Assembly: GCA_023415305.1 (NCBI GenBank)
Contig: JAEZKZ010000043.1
Coordinates: 1-6,207 of the forward strand
DNA from: Bacillota bacterium
GTDB lineage: Bacteria; Bacillota; Clostridia; Acetivibrionales; DSM-1351
DNA: 6,207 bases
Direction of reading: 5' to 3'
Part shown: positions 5,481 through 6,207 of the stretch, one piece after another
Numbering within the stretch: the first letter of the stretch is position 1
Layout of the letters: every line of letters begins with the position of its first letter
Program-made: the position numbers and the translations under genes
The notes under the pieces: model-generated
The model's database searches: none
The model's input: the letters and a program-made list of their open reading frames with translations, nothing else
What the model was told of the DNA's origin: nothing

Positions 5481-5798
5481 ATGGAAAAATTTGAAAGGTA
5501 TATTTCTTTAGGAGTCAGTAAAAAAGTTAGTGCAATCATCTACAATGAATTATTTGAACTGCTTAATAATGAAGAAAAAAGTTCAGATATCCAAAAATTT
5601 AAGTTGATAATAGCAAGTAATGGGGTTCAGCTCATAGAGCAAACCGAGGAAGGCAAAGATAAAAGAAAAATTCATTTGTTCTTAACTTTAGAAGCCACAA
5701 AAGAAAAAATAGTTGTTTTAAGAGATGGCTTAGATATAACAATGCTACTTGAAAGTGAGGCGAAAAATCTAACAAAGAAAAAGAAGACAGCATTATAA
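5481..5798 (+). CDS. DUF960-like small protein
   Basis: A 105-residue soluble protein. The pattern ERYISLGVSKKV...IIYNELFELLNN...SDIQKFKLIIASNGVQLIEQTEEGKDKRKIHLFL resembles DUF960 (PF06124), a family of about 100 residues of unknown function in Firmicutes and their mobile elements. The usual order there is a RYxTxGI start, a helix, D(Y)LQxFxL, then an I.HSQE-like strand. The match is by eye and diverged. The tail is basic (NLTKKKKTAL). The ATG at 5481 was chosen because GGAGG (5467-5471) ends 9 bases before it; an upstream ATG at 5472 abuts the GGAGG and is implausible. The leader GGAGGAxGTTGAAxATG is shared with the serine recombinase, suggesting common origin or regulation. The next gene starts 13 bases downstream. 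Confidence 0.75.
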   Translation: MEKFERYISLGVSKKVSAIIYNELFELLNNEEKSSDIQKFKLIIASNGVQLIEQTEEGKDKRKIHLFLTLEATKEKIVVLRDGLDITMLLESEAKNLTKKKKTAL

Positions 5799-5811
5799 TG
5801 GGTTGTTAACA

Positions 5812-6096
5812 ATGATAAAAGCTAACAATAATGGAACTTATTATGGAATAACGGTTTATAGAATATTTGGTAAGAAAAGCGATTTAGTGCAACCATTACA
5901 ACAATTAGAGCATTCGACTGTATTATATGATTCTATTGAGCGAAGCTATAAGAGCTTTATTAGTTTTGAAAGCATAGAGAATATTGATACAGGTATTTTA
6001 ACTGAAGTATGGAGTCATATAGAGTTTGCAGACCTTAAGTATTATTACTATGGCATTTATGCAGAGGATAAAATAATTACATTAAACAGAGTGTAA
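5812..6096 (+). CDS. Hypothetical protein, 3' end cut by the right insertion element
   Basis: A 94-residue protein I do not recognise. It is rich in Tyr and Ile with a mixed alpha/beta pattern: GTYYGITVYRIF near the N-terminus, a central SYKSFISFESIENIDTGILTEVW, and KYYYYGIYAEDKIITLNRV at the end. There is no signal peptide or membrane helix. It begins 13 bases after the DUF960-like gene, with no clear Shine-Dalgarno sequence, so it is probably translationally coupled. The ATG at 5812 is preferred over TTG at 5803. The insertion element starts at 6092, inside the last sense codon (gTG), and supplies the TAA stop. The gene may therefore have originally been longer, and the true product is probably truncated, though by how much cannot be seen. 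Confidence 0.6.
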   Translation: MIKANNNGTYYGITVYRIFGKKSDLVQPLQQLEHSTVLYDSIERSYKSFISFESIENIDTGILTEVWSHIEFADLKYYYYGIYAEDKIITLNRV

Positions 6097-6175
6097 ACGG
6101 CAAGTGCTTTTCCATAAATAATGGCAAATAATTTTCCATAAATAACGGCAATTAAAATTCCATACCTATTATTTA
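6092..6175 (+). repeat. Four 24-bp-spaced direct repeats in the right element end
   Basis: This is the mirror image of 44-127. Units lie at 6092-6103, 6108-6127, 6132-6151 and a degenerate 6156-6175, read on this strand as AACGGCAA or AATGGCAA with TTTTCCATAA between. Likely transposase-binding sites, by the same reasoning as for the left copy. Confidence 0.8.
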
Positions 6176-6187
6176 TAGATTTTTATT

Positions 6188-6207
6188 CCCAGAGGAGATA
6201 ATCCTCT
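6188..6207 (+). terminator. Second copy of the element-end hairpin (truncated by window edge)
   Basis: CCCAGAGGA (6188-6196), loop gataa, then TCCTCT up to the last base. It is identical to the hairpin at 9-31 on the opposite strand. The final three bases of the 3' arm and the expected ATTTT tract lie outside the window. Confidence 0.4.

Larger units (their letters stand above)
6092..6207 (+). mobile_element. End of an insertion element, right-hand copy (element body lies to the right)
   Basis: This is the second, inverted copy of the 116-bp end, identical base for base to 12-127. It starts with TGTAAACGG immediately inside the last codon of the 94-residue ORF and continues to the window edge. 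The window ends within the hairpin (6188-6207), three bases short of its 3' arm. The two copies face each other with 5.96 kb between them, so the window could be the centre of a composite transposon-like arrangement or simply DNA between two insertions. Confidence 0.7.

Noticed and set aside
128..6091. A 6-kb invertible segment flipped by the serine recombinase at the terminal repeats
   Set aside because: The terminal repeats contain no compact dyad like a serine-recombinase crossover site apart from the terminator-like hairpin, and the TAGGGT dyads near the recombinase do not occur in them. Homologous recombination between the repeats could still invert the segment.
12..6207. The whole window as a single transposon with 116-bp terminal inverted repeats
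   Set aside because: The repeats begin and are best conserved at the inward edge, two genes are truncated there, and no transposase is encoded between them. The orientation fits elements lying outside.
1..6207. A small circular plasmid carrying one palindromic insertion across the window ends
   Set aside because: Joining the ends would leave the flanks gcgtc and cagag with no target duplication, and there is no replication protein or recognisable origin.

Overview
The window is AT-rich DNA with strong GGAGG ribosome binding sites, some TTG start codons, and protein families common in anaerobic Firmicutes: stalk-domain ('copper amine oxidase N-terminal-like') secreted proteins, a short Cro/CI-type repressor and a small serine recombinase. 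A clostridial (Clostridia/Lachnospiraceae-like) host is the best guess. The region is accessory DNA. No ribosomal, tRNA or core metabolic genes are visible.

Layout. Both edges carry the same 116-bp sequence in inverted orientation (12-127 and 6092-6207, perfect match). Each copy contains 24-bp-spaced direct repeats and ends, at its window-facing edge, in 5'-TGTAAACGG. A repressor gene reads leftward into the left copy and loses its native C-terminus there. A 94-residue hypothetical protein reads rightward into the right copy, which supplies its last codon and stop. I therefore read the edges as the ends of two copies of an insertion element lying mostly outside the window, pointing at each other, rather than as the tips of one 6.2-kb transposon. 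This may also explain why the sequence stops here, as an assembly break in a repeat.

Between them lie two blocks. Block 1 (88-3975) holds the XRE repressor, a shared divergent promoter region with four GTCGATT boxes, two secreted stalk-domain proteins (510-1496, 1582-2970), a 13-bp-stem hairpin, and a membrane-anchored protein with a Pro/Asn-rich repeat linker and a Cys-rich tail (3064-3975). These look like a small cell-envelope module controlled, at least in its first gene, by the divergent repressor. Block 2 (3976-6096) starts with a 530-bp gene-free stretch holding three related TAGGGT dyads that resemble a recombination (res-like) site. A small serine recombinase follows (4508-5140) with a clear terminator, then a 340-bp gene-free stretch with short repeats, and a two-gene unit (5481-5798, a DUF960-like protein, and 5812-6096, unknown). 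The recombinase and the DUF960-like gene share a near-identical ribosome-binding leader, and the recombinase leader can fold to hide its Shine-Dalgarno sequence.

No transposase, replication protein or known defence system is seen inside the window. Family assignments come from reading the translations, not from a database search.
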